64,000 nt of DNA from Pseudaestuariivita atlantica (GCF_001205715.1 NZ_AQQZ01000001.1:641048-705047); one strand, 5' to 3'; counted from the first letter of the stretch, positions 8,790-18,355 are shown. Made by a program: numbers and translations. The notes: generated by a model not told the origin, from the sequence alone.

Positions 8790-10973
8790 TCACTCCAGCG
8801 TCAGTGTGACGGGTGCGGTGGCGATCACCGTCTTGCCGTCGATCACGTATTGCAACTCGTACGCGCCCGGACCTTCGGGCGTGTCGATCACCACCGGCGC
8901 GTCCTCGGCCGTGTTGATCGTGACATAGGCCCGCGTCTCGCCCTCGCGGACCAGGCGGAGGACGTCTCCACGGTAGTCGGGGCCCGTCCAGTCGACGGCC
9001 AGTTGACCGCGCACCGGGGCGGTGGCTGCCGCCGTGATCGTGGCCTCGGGCGGGGTCAGCGTGATCGTCTGCCGCGCCAGCACCTGCGCGCCGCTGCCGG
9101 TCACGAGGTAGCGCAATTCGTAGGTCCCCGGCCTTGGCGGCATGCGCACGGTCAGCGGAGAGCCCTCGCGCGTATAGGTGTAGCCGAGGTACTTGTTGTC
9201 AGGCGTGTCGGGCACGGCGATGGAGATGTAGTCGCCCTTGTATCCCGGCCCTTCCCATTCGACGAGCAGCTTGGCCCCGGCGGGCAGGGTCGACGCGGCG
9301 GTGAGCGTCGCGCCGATATTGGTGACGGTCAGCGGCTGCGCGGCCAGAACGGTGTTGTCCTGCGCCATGATGTAGCGCAACTCGTACTCGCCCGCGTCCA
9401 GCGGCGCCTTGACGGTCAGCGACCCGCCTTCGCGCGTGTAGGTGTAGGTTTCGTACCGTGGCCCGTCGATTTTCGAGATAGCGATGTAATCGTTGCGATA
9501 ATCCGGGCCCGTCCACGTCACCGGCACCGCCGATCCCGCAAGGACTGACGCCGGCGCGTCGAGCGTCACCTCGACCGGCGTGACCGTGATCGGCACCGAG
9601 GTCAGCACCGTGCTGCCCTGCGCCAGCACGTATTGCACGACGTAATCACCGGGCAGGGGCGGCATGGCGAGGTCCGCCGGGCTGCCATCGCGGGTGTAGC
9701 GATAGTTGATATAGCGCGGGCCGCCTTCTTTCGGCGCGACCGCGATATAGTCGTTCTTGTAACCCGGACCCTCCCACGCAATCGGCACGTTGGCGCCCTG
9801 CGGTGCGCTGTCGGGCGCGTCAATCGACACGGTGACCGGCGTCACCTCGATCGGGCGGGTGGCGAGCAGCGTGTTGTCGCCCCGGAAATAGCGCAGTTCG
9901 AACGTGCCCGTGGTCGCCGGCATCATCACCTCTGCGGGGTTGCCGTTCCGGGTATAGGCATAGTTGATGTAGCGGCCCTTGCGGTTGGGATCGGCCACGG
10001 CGACGTAATCGTTCTTGCCGTCAGGTCCGTCCCACGTAACCGCGACCGTGCTGCCAAGCGGCGCGCTGTCGGCGGCGTCGAGCGTCGCCTCGGGCAGGGG
10101 TGCGGGCAGGACCAGCGTGACCGTCATCGCCGCGTTGCCGACGGTGAAGGTGGCATCGGTGGTGGCCTCGTCCGCGGGGCGGAGGACGGCGGCGGTATAG
10201 TCGCCCGGCACAAGGTCGAGCGTGATGCGCGCGCCGCGTTCGAATTCGACGATGGGGCCGTCGCCTCCGCTCACGTCCCACATCAGCGCGTCGGTGATTT
10301 CCGGGCCATCGCCCGCGATGGCCCGGAAGGTGACCTGCACCGGTACCGGTTCATCCGCGACCTCGGCCAGCGCCGCGCCCAGTTCGGCGGCGTTCGACGC
10401 CAGCAGGAATTGCCCGCCGGTCTCGTCGGCGAGGCATTGCAACTCGGCCCGCGCGGCCTCGTCCCCCGACACGTCGAAGCCCACGACATGCGCGGTGAAA
10501 TCCACGCCCGCCTCTTCCAGCGCGCGGCCCACGGCGCAGGGATCGGCCTCGCAGGTTTCGCGCCCATCCGAGACGAGGATCACGGTTGCGGCTTCCTCGG
10601 TGTATTTCAGCGCCTCGGCGGCGGCGATCACGGCATCCGACAGGGGCGTCTTGCCACGCGGGGTCACGGCGTTGACCGCGTCGGCAATCGCCGCGCGCGT
10701 GCCCGGACCGGGCGCCACCAGCGTTTCGATGTCGGTGCAATCGCCCTTGCGGCGGTGGCCATAGACGGTGAGGCCCAGTTCCTGGGCATCGGGCAGGGTG
10801 CCCAGAAGCTGGCCCACCACGTCCTGCGCGATGGTGATCTTGGCGGTGCCGTCGATCTGCCCCCACATCGATCCCGACCCGTCGAGAACAAGGATGCTGC
10901 GCGGCCGTTCCTCGGCCCATGCCGCGCCTGCCATCATCGCGACGCTTGCCGCCGCGGTCACAATCCAACGCAT
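8790..10973 (-). CDS. Secreted VWA-domain protein with five repeated beta-type domains
   Basis: A 727-residue exported protein. Residues 1-20 form a signal peptide (cut after AWA). Residues about 25-210 are a von Willebrand factor A domain with an intact MIDAS motif DGSGSM, TPLSDAV and [12 protein letters not shown] linker domain to about residue 290 is followed by five tandem repeats of 84-90 residues, each with a W-x-GP-x4-NDYIA-like core, a YTR-x-G segment and a PG-x-YELRY strand, the fifth being diverged. The architecture suggests metal-dependent binding of a protein or surface partner from the periplasm or cell surface. Function is not known. It is divergent from uvrA but unlikely to be related to it. 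Confidence 0.85.
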   Translation of the reverse strand: MRWIVTAAASVAMMAGAAWAEERPRSILVLDGSGSMWGQIDGTAKITIAQDVVGQLLGTLPDAQELGLTVYGHRRKGDCTDIETLVAPGPGTRAAIADAVNAVTPRGKTPLSDAVIAAAEALKYTEEAATVILVSDGRETCEADPCAVGRALEEAGVDFTAHVVGFDVSGDEAARAELQCLADETGGQFLLASNAAELGAALAEVADEPVPVQVTFRAIAGDGPEITDALMWDVSGGDGPIVEFERGARITLDLVPGDYTAAVLRPADEATTDATFTVGNAAMTVTLVLPAPLPEATLDAADSAPLGSTVAVTWDGPDGKNDYVAVADPNRKGRYINYAYTRNGNPAEVMMPATTGTFELRYFRGDNTLLATRPIEVTPVTVSIDAPDSAPQGANVPIAWEGPGYKNDYIAVAPKEGGPRYINYRYTRDGSPADLAMPPLPGDYVVQYVLAQGSTVLTSVPITVTPVEVTLDAPASVLAGSAVPVTWTGPDYRNDYIAISKIDGPRYETYTYTREGGSLTVKAPLDAGEYELRYIMAQDNTVLAAQPLTVTNIGATLTAASTLPAGAKLLVEWEGPGYKGDYISIAVPDTPDNKYLGYTYTREGSPLTVRMPPRPGTYELRYLVTGSGAQVLARQTITLTPPEATITAAATAPVRGQLAVDWTGPDYRGDVLRLVREGETRAYVTINTAEDAPVVIDTPEGPGAYELQYVIDGKTVIATAPVTLTLE

Positions 10974-11082
10974 GATAACCCCCTTGTGTCCGAAATCGCG
11001 GACAGGGTGATCCGTCCGGCGCGCGACGGCAAGACGGGATTTCCAGACCGGGACGGCGATTTTCTGTGCATAAATTGGAAAT

Positions 11083-11097
11083 GTTCTGTTAATGTTC
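11083..11097 (+). promoter_or_regulatory. LexA (SOS) box of uvrA
   Basis: GTTC, seven bases, GTTC: exactly the direct-repeat SOS box known for LexA in alphaproteobacteria. It lies 66 bases before the uvrA start codon in the divergent intergenic region, the expected place for DNA-damage control of uvrA. Confidence 0.88.
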
Positions 11098-11162
11098 TTG
11101 CGTGCCGCTGGTACTTTGGCGGTGTGGCACTATCTTCCACGCACCGAGATTTGAGGGCGATC

Positions 11163-14021
11163 ATGGCCGAGCAGAAGTTCATCGAGGTCCGCGGCGCGCG
11201 CGAGCACAATCTGAAGGGGATCGACGTCGATATTCCCCGCGATCAGCTTGTGGTGATCACCGGCCTTTCGGGGTCGGGCAAGTCGTCGCTCGCCTTCGAC
11301 ACGATCTATGCCGAGGGGCAGCGCCGGTATGTCGAGTCGCTGTCGGCCTATGCGCGCCAGTTCCTCGACATGATGGAAAAGCCGGATGTCGATCACATCT
11401 CGGGCCTGTCGCCCGCGATCTCGATCGAGCAGAAGACGACCTCGAAGAACCCGCGCTCGACCGTCGGCACGGTGACCGAGATCTACGATTACATGCGGCT
11501 GCTCTATGCCCGCGCGGGCACGCCCTATAGCCCCGCGACCGGCCTGCCGATCGAGGCGCAGCAGGTTCAGGACATGGTCGACCGGATCATGGGCATGGAG
11601 GAGGGCACGCGCGCCTACCTGCTGGCGCCCATCGTGCGCGACCGGAAGGGTGAATACCGCAAGGAATTCATGGAGTTGCGCAAGCAGGGCTTTCAGCGCG
11701 TCAAGGTCGATGGCGAGTTCTATGAGTTGGACGAGCCGCCGACGCTCGACAAGAAGTTCCGCCATGACATCGACGTGGTGGTCGACCGGCTGGTGGTGCG
11801 CGAGGGGATGGAGACGCGGCTGGCCGACAGCTTGCGCACCGCGCTCGACCTTGCCGATGGTATCGCGATCCTGGAAACCGCGCCGAGCGAGGGCGACCCC
11901 GAACGCATCACCTTCTCGGAAAACTTCGCCTGCCCGGTGAGCGGTTTCACGATCCCGGAAATCGAGCCGCGCCTGTTCTCGTTCAACGCGCCCTTCGGGG
12001 CCTGCCCGGCCTGCGACGGGCTGGGGCACGAGTTGTTCTTTGACGAGCGGCTGGTGGTGCCGGACCAGACGCTGAAGATCTCGGACGGGGCGCTGGCGCC
12101 GTGGCGGAAGGGCAAGTCGCCCTATTTCCTGCAGACGATCGAGGCGATCGCCAAGCATTACGAGTTCGACCGCAACGCCAAGTGGAAGGACCTGCCGGCC
12201 TTCGTGCAGCAGGTGTTCCTGTATGGCTCGGGCGACGAGGAAATCCAGTTCCGCTATGACGAGGGCGGGCGCGTCTACCAGGTGAAGCGCACCTTCGAGG
12301 GCGTGATCCCGAACATGGAGCGGCGCTATCGCGAGACGGATTCGTCGTGGATCCGCGAGGAATTCGAGCGCTACCAGAACAACCGCCCCTGCGGCGTCTG
12401 CGGCGGCTATCGCCTGCGGCCCGAGGCGCTGGCGGTCAAGATCGCGGGCCTGCATGTGGGGCAGGTGGTCGAGATGTCGATCCGCGAGGCCTATGACTGG
12501 TGCCAGTCGGTGCCGGAGAGCCTGACGCAGCAGAAGAACGAGATTGCCCGTGCCATCCTTAAGGAAATTCGTGAACGTCTTGGGTTCCTGAATAACGTGG
12601 GACTGGAATATCTTACGCTGTCACGTTCAAGCGGTACCTTAAGCGGTGGGGAAAGCCAGCGTATCCGTCTGGCCTCCCAGATCGGGTCGGGTCTGACGGG
12701 GGTTCTGTACGTGCTCGACGAGCCGTCCATCGGCCTGCACCAGCGCGACAATGACCGGCTGCTGGGCACGCTCAAGAACCTGCGCGACCAGGGCAATACC
12801 GTGATCGTCGTCGAACATGACGAGGAAGCGATCCGCGAGGCGGACTACGTGTTCGACATCGGGCCGGGCGCGGGGGTGCATGGCGGGCAGGTCGTCAGCC
12901 ACGGCGTGCCGCAGGCGATTGCCGCCGATGAAGGCTCGATCACCGGGCAATACCTGTCGGGCGTGCGGGAGATCAGCGTTCCGGCCACGCGCCGGAAAGG
13001 CAACAAGAAGAAGCTGAAGGTCGTGAAGGCGACGGGCAACAACCTGAAGGACGTCACGGCCGAGTTTCCGCTGGGCAAGTTCGTCTGCGTGACGGGCGTG
13101 TCGGGTGGCGGCAAGTCGACGCTGACGATCGAGACCTTGTTCAAGACCGCCTCGATGCGGCTGAACGGGGCGCGGCAAACGCCGGCGCCCTGCGAGACGA
13201 TCAAGGGGCTCGAACACCTCGACAAGGTGATCGACATCGACCAGCGCCCCATCGGGCGCACGCCCCGGTCGAACCCGGCGACCTATACCGGCGCCTTCAC
13301 CCCGATCCGCGACTGGTTCGCGGGCCTGCCGGAAGCAAAAGCGCGGGGTTACAAGCCCGGACGCTTCAGTTTCAACGTCAAGGGCGGGCGGTGCGAGGCC
13401 TGCCAGGGCGACGGCGTCATCAAGATCGAGATGCACTTCCTGCCCGACGTCTACGTGCAATGCGAGACCTGCAAGGGCGCGCGGTACAACCGCGAAACCT
13501 TGGAAATTCGCTTCAAGGGCAAGAGCATAGCCGACGTTCTTGATATGACGGTAGAAGACGCGCAGGAGTTCTTCAAGGCGGTGCCGTCGATCCGCGAGAA
13601 GATGGATGCGCTGATGCGGGTGGGCCTTGGATACATCAAGGTCGGCCAGCAGGCGACGACCCTGTCAGGCGGCGAGGCGCAGCGCGTGAAGCTGTCGAAG
13701 GAGCTGGCGAAACGGTCCACGGGGCGGACGCTCTATATCCTCGACGAGCCGACGACCGGCCTGCATTTCGAGGACGTGCGCAAGCTTCTGGAGGTGCTGC
13801 ACGAGCTGGTCGAGGGCGGCAACACGGTGATCGTGATCGAACACAACCTCGACGTGGTGAAGACAGCTGACTGGATCATCGATATCGGCCCCGAAGGCGG
13901 GGACGGGGGCGGCACCATCGTGGCCGAAGGCACACCCGAACAGGTGGCCGAGGTCGCGGCCTCGCATACCGGGCAATACCTGAAACCGATGCTCACCCCG
14001 CGCAGCGTCGCGGCGGAATAG
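11163..14021 (+). CDS. uvrA: Excinuclease ABC subunit A
   Basis: DNA-damage sensor ATPase of nucleotide excision repair, 952 residues, full length. First ATPase: Walker [20 protein letters not shown] near residue 33 and signature [11 protein letters not shown] near 500. Second: [16 protein letters not shown] near 645 and [11 protein letters not shown]. The second zinc module is intact (CEACQGDG and CETCKGARY). The first is altered: Cys257-Pro-Val-Ser260 stands where E. coli has CPIC, while CPAC remains. The true start is MAEQKF at 11163; the frame is open far upstream only because it lies antisense to the VWA gene. Codon use changes sharply around 12555-12665. Control by LexA is likely. Confidence 0.97.
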   Translation: MAEQKFIEVRGAREHNLKGIDVDIPRDQLVVITGLSGSGKSSLAFDTIYAEGQRRYVESLSAYARQFLDMMEKPDVDHISGLSPAISIEQKTTSKNPRSTVGTVTEIYDYMRLLYARAGTPYSPATGLPIEAQQVQDMVDRIMGMEEGTRAYLLAPIVRDRKGEYRKEFMELRKQGFQRVKVDGEFYELDEPPTLDKKFRHDIDVVVDRLVVREGMETRLADSLRTALDLADGIAILETAPSEGDPERITFSENFACPVSGFTIPEIEPRLFSFNAPFGACPACDGLGHELFFDERLVVPDQTLKISDGALAPWRKGKSPYFLQTIEAIAKHYEFDRNAKWKDLPAFVQQVFLYGSGDEEIQFRYDEGGRVYQVKRTFEGVIPNMERRYRETDSSWIREEFERYQNNRPCGVCGGYRLRPEALAVKIAGLHVGQVVEMSIREAYDWCQSVPESLTQQKNEIARAILKEIRERLGFLNNVGLEYLTLSRSSGTLSGGESQRIRLASQIGSGLTGVLYVLDEPSIGLHQRDNDRLLGTLKNLRDQGNTVIVVEHDEEAIREADYVFDIGPGAGVHGGQVVSHGVPQAIAADEGSITGQYLSGVREISVPATRRKGNKKKLKVVKATGNNLKDVTAEFPLGKFVCVTGVSGGGKSTLTIETLFKTASMRLNGARQTPAPCETIKGLEHLDKVIDIDQRPIGRTPRSNPATYTGAFTPIRDWFAGLPEAKARGYKPGRFSFNVKGGRCEACQGDGVIKIEMHFLPDVYVQCETCKGARYNRETLEIRFKGKSIADVLDMTVEDAQEFFKAVPSIREKMDALMRVGLGYIKVGQQATTLSGGEAQRVKLSKELAKRSTGRTLYILDEPTTGLHFEDVRKLLEVLHELVEGGNTVIVIEHNLDVVKTADWIIDIGPEGGDGGGTIVAEGTPEQVAEVAASHTGQYLKPMLTPRSVAAE

Positions 14022-14028
14022 GGGGGGC

Positions 14029-14086
14029 GGCTGGCGAGCAGCCGACCTACAGCACCGCACCCATGTAGGTCGGCTGCTCGTCAGCC
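14029..14086. repeat. REP-like palindromic element, copy 1
   Basis: Arms of 23 bases (14029-14051 and 14064-14086), core GCAGCCGACCTACA and its complement, pair with a single G.U-type mismatch around a 12-base loop. The element fills the junction of convergent uvrA and mmsB, and its right arm covers the mmsB stop codon. The same core recurs three times at 24662-24776, so this is a repeat family. It can also act as a two-way terminator. Confidence 0.85.
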
Positions 14087-14959
14087 GACCTCGTCGCGGG
14101 ACATGGCCGCAAGGCGCGGCAGCATGTAGCTGAAATCGCGCCCGCCATCGCCGGCCTCTGCCATCTGGCGATAAAGTTCCAGCGCCTGCGCGCCGATGGG
14201 TGTCGCGGCATCAACGCTCGCGGCGGCGTCCTGCGCGAGGCCAAGGTCCTTTACCATCAGGTCGGCGGCGAAGCCCGGCTGGTAGTCGTTGTCCGCGGGC
14301 GATTGCGGGCCAATGCCGGGGGCGGGGCAATAGGCGTTCATCGACCAGGAATAACCGGACGAGGTCGAGACCACGTCGAACATCTTCTCCCGCGACAGGC
14401 CTAGCTTATCGGCCAGCGCGAAGGCCTCGCAGGTCACGATCATGGTCGCGCCGAGGATCATGTTGTTGCAGATCTTGGCCGCCTGTCCGGCCCCTGCATC
14501 GCCGCAATGCACGGCCTTCTGCCCCATGATGTCGAAAAGCGGTTGCGCGGCGGCAAAGGCCTCTGCCGTACCGCCCGCCATGAAGGTGAGCGTTCCGGCC
14601 GAGGCGCCGCCGATCCCGCCGGACACGGGCGCGTCGACAAAACCCAGCCCGGCAGCGGCGGCATCGCCGGCCACGGCGCGGGCGCTGTCCACGTCGACGG
14701 TCGAGCAATCGATCAGCGTTGCGCCCGCCTGCATTGCAGGGATCACGTCGCTTGCAACCGCGCGCAGGATCGCGCCATTGGGCAGCATGGTGATCACGGC
14801 GTCGGCGCCTGTCGCCGCCTCTGCCGCCGATCCGGCCATCGCGACGCCCTCGACCGAGGAGACCACGGTGTCGAACCCGGTCACGTCGTGACCTGCCGCG
14901 GCGAGGTTCTTCGCCATCGGCGCACCCATGTTGCCCAGCCCGATGAAGCCGATTTTCAT
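14081..14959 (-). CDS. mmsB: 3-hydroxyisobutyrate dehydrogenase
   Basis: Oxidises 3-hydroxyisobutyrate to methylmalonate semialdehyde in valine breakdown; 292 residues. The N-terminal Rossmann fold carries GFIGLGNMGAPMAKNL, the substrate loop is DAPVSGGIGGA, and the catalytic Lys is in GAGQAAKICNNM. The ATG at 14959 overlaps the end of the hydrolase gene by 4 bases (ATGA), giving operon order isobutyryl-CoA dehydrogenase, hydrolase, mmsB; upstream in-frame codons lie inside the hydrolase gene and are rejected. The reaction order of valine catabolism follows gene order. Confidence 0.92.
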   Translation of the reverse strand: MKIGFIGLGNMGAPMAKNLAAAGHDVTGFDTVVSSVEGVAMAGSAAEAATGADAVITMLPNGAILRAVASDVIPAMQAGATLIDCSTVDVDSARAVAGDAAAAGLGFVDAPVSGGIGGASAGTLTFMAGGTAEAFAAAQPLFDIMGQKAVHCGDAGAGQAAKICNNMILGATMIVTCEAFALADKLGLSREKMFDVVSTSSGYSWSMNAYCPAPGIGPQSPADNDYQPGFAADLMVKDLGLAQDAAASVDAATPIGAQALELYRQMAEAGDGGRDFSYMLPRLAAMSRDEVG

Positions 14960-15996
14960 GTCCTGTCCTCCCATGTCAGCGCGTCCTTGCCGAGGGGCAG
15001 CAGCATCTGCGCCACCTCGATATCGCGCACGTCTTCTATCCCGGCATGCGCCCATTTCGGTTGCCGGTCCCGGTCGATGATCGCGGCGCGGATCCCTTCG
15101 AGGAAATCGCCCTGCTGCATCGCGCGGTGCGTGTAGCGGTATTCCTGGTCGAGCGCGTCGCGGATCGAGGTGGCGCCGCGCACCCGGTGCACGATTTCCA
15201 CCGCGCAGGCCATCGCGAGCGGCGCGTTGCGTGCCAGCTTGTCGAGCGCCTCTTGCGCGAACGTATCGTCCGAGGCCCTGAGCGCGCGATGGATGTCGGC
15301 CAGCGTTTCGCCGGCAAAATGCGCGTCGATCCGCGGTTGCAGGTCGGCCAGCGTGCCGGGTGGGGGCGTCGTGGCGCGCGCTTCGAGATCGTCAAGCGTG
15401 CCGGTCAGGAGCGCCTCTTTCGCGGCCTCCCATTGCTCTTCGGGCACGAAGTGGTCGGCAAAGCCTGCCAGGATCGCGTCCGCCGGTCCCATCCGGTGCG
15501 CGGTGGTGCCGAGGTATTCGCCCAGCCGTCCGGGCGCGAGGGCCAGCATCAGCGACCCGCCCACGTCCGGGACCAGCCCGATCCCGCATTCCGGCATGGC
15601 GATCTTGGAACTTTCGCCCACGATCCGGTGCGTCCCGTGGCACCCGACACCCACGCCCCCACCCATGGTGAAGCCCTGCAGGAAGCTGACGACGGGTTTG
15701 GGATATTCGAAGATCTTGGCGTTCAGGCGGTATTCGTCGCGCCAGAACTGGCGGCCGTACTCGTAGTCTCCGGCGGTGCCCGTCGCGTACATCTCGGCGA
15801 TGTCGCCGCCCGCGCAGAAGGCCTTGTCGCCCTCGGCTTCCAAGAGCACGAGCGCCACGGCATCGTCGTCGCGCCACGCATCCAGCGCGGCCTCGATATC
15901 AAGGCACATCTGGTAGGTCAGCGCGTTCAGCGCCTTGGGCCGGTTCAGGGTGATCCGCCCGGCGCGGCCGTCGATTCGGATATGGATATCGCTCAT
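14956..15996 (-). CDS. 3-hydroxyisobutyryl-CoA hydrolase
   Basis: Enoyl-CoA hydratase/isomerase superfamily member of 346 residues, longer than a normal crotonase (about 260) and matching the hydrolase branch. Motifs: RITLNRPKALNALT at the N-terminus, AFCAGGDIAEMY as an oxyanion segment, GFTMGGGVGVGCHGTHR, and PECGIGLVPDVGGS with the catalytic acidic residues. It hydrolyses 3-hydroxyisobutyryl-CoA to the free acid, the step before MmsB. The start at 15996 overlaps the dehydrogenase stop by 4 bases. An enoyl-CoA hydratase for the preceding step is not present in this operon. Confidence 0.88.
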   Translation of the reverse strand: MSDIHIRIDGRAGRITLNRPKALNALTYQMCLDIEAALDAWRDDDAVALVLLEAEGDKAFCAGGDIAEMYATGTAGDYEYGRQFWRDEYRLNAKIFEYPKPVVSFLQGFTMGGGVGVGCHGTHRIVGESSKIAMPECGIGLVPDVGGSLMLALAPGRLGEYLGTTAHRMGPADAILAGFADHFVPEEQWEAAKEALLTGTLDDLEARATTPPPGTLADLQPRIDAHFAGETLADIHRALRASDDTFAQEALDKLARNAPLAMACAVEIVHRVRGATSIRDALDQEYRYTHRAMQQGDFLEGIRAAIIDRDRQPKWAHAGIEDVRDIEVAQMLLPLGKDALTWEDRT

Positions 15997-17132
15997 GCGC
16001 GCAGCATATCGCGGGCGACGATCAGGCGCATGATCTCGTTCGTACCTTCGAGGATCTGGTGCACGCGCAGGTCGCGCGCGAGCTTCTCGATCCCGTAATC
16101 GGCAAGGTAGCCGTAGCCGCCATGCAGTTGCAGGCAGCCGTCGACGATACGGCTTCCGGCCTCGGTCACGAATTTCTTGGCCATGGCGCAATGCTTGGTG
16201 GCGTCTGGTGCGCCGGTGTCGAGTTTCCACGCGGCCTGCCGCAGGAAGACGCGGGCGGCCTGCAATTCGATCTCCAGTTCGGCAAGACGGAATTGCAGCG
16301 CCTGGAAATCGGTCAGCGCCTTACCAAATGCCTTGCGTTCGCGCATGTAGGCAAGCGTGGCGTCCAGCGCCGTCTGCGCTGCGCCCAGCGAGCAGGCCGC
16401 GATGTTCAACCGCCCGCCGTCGAGGCCCATCATGGCATAGGTGAAGCCCTTGCCTTCCTCGCCCAGAAGGTTCGCGGACGGCACGGCGACATTGTCCATC
16501 TGGACCTGCCGCGTGGGTTGCGACCGCCAGCCCATCTTGTCTTCGAGCCCGCCGAAGGACAGCCCCTGCATCCCGTCCTCGATGACAAGGGCCGAGATGC
16601 CTTTCGGCCCGTCCTCGCCCGTGCGGGACATGACGATATATGCATCGGAATAACCGCCGCCCGAGATGAAGGCCTTGGTCCCTGTGACGGTATAGCCTTC
16701 GTTGGTGCGGGTGGCCTTCGTCTTCAGCGCGGCGGCGTCCGATCCGCTGCCGGGCTCGGTCAGGCAGTAGGAAAAGACCCGCTCCATCGTCAGGGCGTCG
16801 GGCAAAAGCCGTTCGCGCATCTCGTCCGAGCCGAAGGACGACACCATCTTGGCGCACATGTTGTGGATCGACAGGAAGGCCGCGACCGAGGGGCAGGCCA
16901 TGCTGAGTGCCTCGAACACGAGCGTGGCGTCGAGCCGCGAGAGGCCCGTGCCGCCGTGTTCCTCGGGGACGTAAAGGCCCGCCAGCCCCAACTCGCCCAG
17001 CTTGGGCCACAGGTCGCGGGGGATGGTGCCGTCGGCCTCCCACGCGCGGGCGTGCGGCGCGATCTCGGCCTGGCCCACGTCGCGGGCCATGTCGAAGATC
17101 GCGGATTGCTCTTCCGTCAGGGCGAAGTCCAT
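15993..17132 (-). CDS. Acyl-CoA dehydrogenase, probable isobutyryl-CoA dehydrogenase
   Basis: FAD enzyme of the acyl-CoA dehydrogenase family, 379 residues, full length. It shows YVPEEHGGTGLSRLDATLV, the FAD-binding YCLTEPGSGSDAAAL, KAFISGGGYSDAYIVM, and LHGGYGYLADYGIEKLARD with the C-terminal ILEGTNEIMRLI; the catalytic Glu is expected in ILEG. Clustering with a 3-hydroxyisobutyryl-CoA hydrolase and mmsB makes isobutyryl-CoA (valine pathway, ACAD8-like) the likely substrate. It is first in the operon, and a TetR-type palindrome lies just upstream. Confidence 0.88.
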   Translation of the reverse strand: MDFALTEEQSAIFDMARDVGQAEIAPHARAWEADGTIPRDLWPKLGELGLAGLYVPEEHGGTGLSRLDATLVFEALSMACPSVAAFLSIHNMCAKMVSSFGSDEMRERLLPDALTMERVFSYCLTEPGSGSDAAALKTKATRTNEGYTVTGTKAFISGGGYSDAYIVMSRTGEDGPKGISALVIEDGMQGLSFGGLEDKMGWRSQPTRQVQMDNVAVPSANLLGEEGKGFTYAMMGLDGGRLNIAACSLGAAQTALDATLAYMRERKAFGKALTDFQALQFRLAELEIELQAARVFLRQAAWKLDTGAPDATKHCAMAKKFVTEAGSRIVDGCLQLHGGYGYLADYGIEKLARDLRVHQILEGTNEIMRLIVARDMLRA

Positions 17133-17146
17133 CGGCCTCCCTCCGA

Positions 17147-17164
17147 ATTGAACGATTGTTCAAT
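17147..17164. promoter_or_regulatory. Palindrome before valine operon, TetR-type operator candidate
   Basis: ATTGAAC-GATT-GTTCAAT, 7-base arms with a 4-base centre, lies 15 bases upstream of the dehydrogenase start and 46 bases before the divergent glycosyltransferase. Palindromes of this AAC-N4-GTT shape are common operators of TetR-family acyl-CoA catabolism regulators. No TetR gene is in the window. Confidence 0.55.
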
Positions 17165-17209
17165 ACTCTAGACTGGCAGGCGTCGGACGCAAGCGGTAAT
17201 GCGCGGGGC

Positions 17210-18355
17210 ATGAAAGCCTGTATCGCCGTCGCCGATTACTATGTTCCCGGCCAGACATTCGTGAACCGCCATATCGAGAAGATGTTCGGCGGCAATACAT
17301 GCGTCGTGGCGGGGCGTTTGAATGACAAGCGGCCGGTGGACGAGCGGTTCTTTGAACGCCGCGCGCGGCCCGTGCTGGGAGACGTGCTGAAGGCGCCGGT
17401 GATGCTGCCATTCAACCTGTGGCGCTACGGCACGGAGCGGGTGCCGTTCGGGCGCGCGCGGGTGCAGCTGATGGCGTGGCTGGAAGAGCAGAAGCCGGAC
17501 GTGATCCTGTCGGAATTCGGGACGCAGGGCGTGGTGCTCGCGCCCATCGCGCAGGCGGCGGGTATCCCTATGTTCACCTATTTCCGTGGCTCGGACGCGT
17601 CGTCGCGCCTGCGCGAGGCGTCGGTGCGGCGGGCCTACAGGCAGATGTTCCCGCGGCTGACGGGGGTCGTGGCGGTGTCGCAATTCCTGCTTGACAACCT
17701 CGCCGACAAGGCGGGCGTGCGCCACGACAACGCGCACGTGATCCCGTCGGGCGTGGACGTGCGCTGGTTCGCGCCCGAAGCCAAGCGGCCCCTGTCGGCG
17801 CTGGCGGTGGGCCGGATGGTGGAAAAGAAACAGCCCCTGATGACGCTCGACGCCTTCGCCGAGGCGCGCAAGGTCGCGCCGGAGGCCACGCTGACGATGG
17901 TGGGAGACGGGCCGCTCCTCGCGCCCTTGCGTGCGCGCGTCGCCGATTTGGGCCTCGCGGACGCGGTGTCGCTTCCGGGAGCGTTGCCGCACGAACAGGT
18001 GCGCGAGATCGCCGTGACCTCCGAGATTTTCCTGCAGCATTCGCTGACAGCCGACGACGGCAATACCGAGGGCCTGCCCACGGCCATCCAGGAAGCGATG
18101 GCAGCGGCCTGCGTCACCGTGTCGACCCGTCACGCGGGCATTCCCGAGGCGATCGATGAAGAGGTGACGGGATTCCTTGTCGATGAGCGGGATGCGGGCG
18201 GGTACACGGCGCGGGTCGTGGAGGCCTTTGCCATGCCATCCACGCAACGCGCAGCCATGGGCGCGCGGGCGCGTGACGTGGCCTGCGAGCGGTTCGACAA
18301 TGGCAAGCTCTTGACCAAGCTGGAAGAGGTTCTGACTAAAGCCGCGCGTGGCTGA
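17210..18355 (+). CDS. Glycosyltransferase, GT4 type
   Basis: Predicted cytoplasmic glycosyltransferase of 381 residues with the two-domain GT-B fold. The N-terminal half is acceptor-binding (MKACIAVADYYVPGQTFV, FTYFRGSDASSRLREASV); the linker HVIPSGVDVRWF is typical, and the donor half has AVGRMVEKKQPL, MVGDGPLLAPLR and EGLPTAIQEAMAAACVTVST, the conserved E-x7-E element. Donor and acceptor are unknown; an envelope or exopolysaccharide role is usual for this group. It sits between two valine-catabolism units, which does not explain it. The start at 17210 is inferred from the family N-terminus, and upstream frame is inside the divergent gene. Confidence 0.85.
   Translation: MKACIAVADYYVPGQTFVNRHIEKMFGGNTCVVAGRLNDKRPVDERFFERRARPVLGDVLKAPVMLPFNLWRYGTERVPFGRARVQLMAWLEEQKPDVILSEFGTQGVVLAPIAQAAGIPMFTYFRGSDASSRLREASVRRAYRQMFPRLTGVVAVSQFLLDNLADKAGVRHDNAHVIPSGVDVRWFAPEAKRPLSALAVGRMVEKKQPLMTLDAFAEARKVAPEATLTMVGDGPLLAPLRARVADLGLADAVSLPGALPHEQVREIAVTSEIFLQHSLTADDGNTEGLPTAIQEAMAAACVTVSTRHAGIPEAIDEEVTGFLVDERDAGGYTARVVEAFAMPSTQRAAMGARARDVACERFDNGKLLTKLEEVLTKAARG

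Noticed and set aside
9633..11162. An open plus-strand frame running 1530 bases upstream into uvrA
   Set aside because: It lies antisense to the VWA gene, whose signal peptide, VWA domain and repeats are clearly coded on the other strand; the translation has no family features. GC-rich genes leave opposite frames open.
14956..16230. Longer start for the 3-hydroxyisobutyryl-CoA hydrolase
   Set aside because: The extra N-terminal residues are antisense-like Arg-rich sequence inside the dehydrogenase gene; the family N-terminus begins at 15996 with an ATGA overlap.
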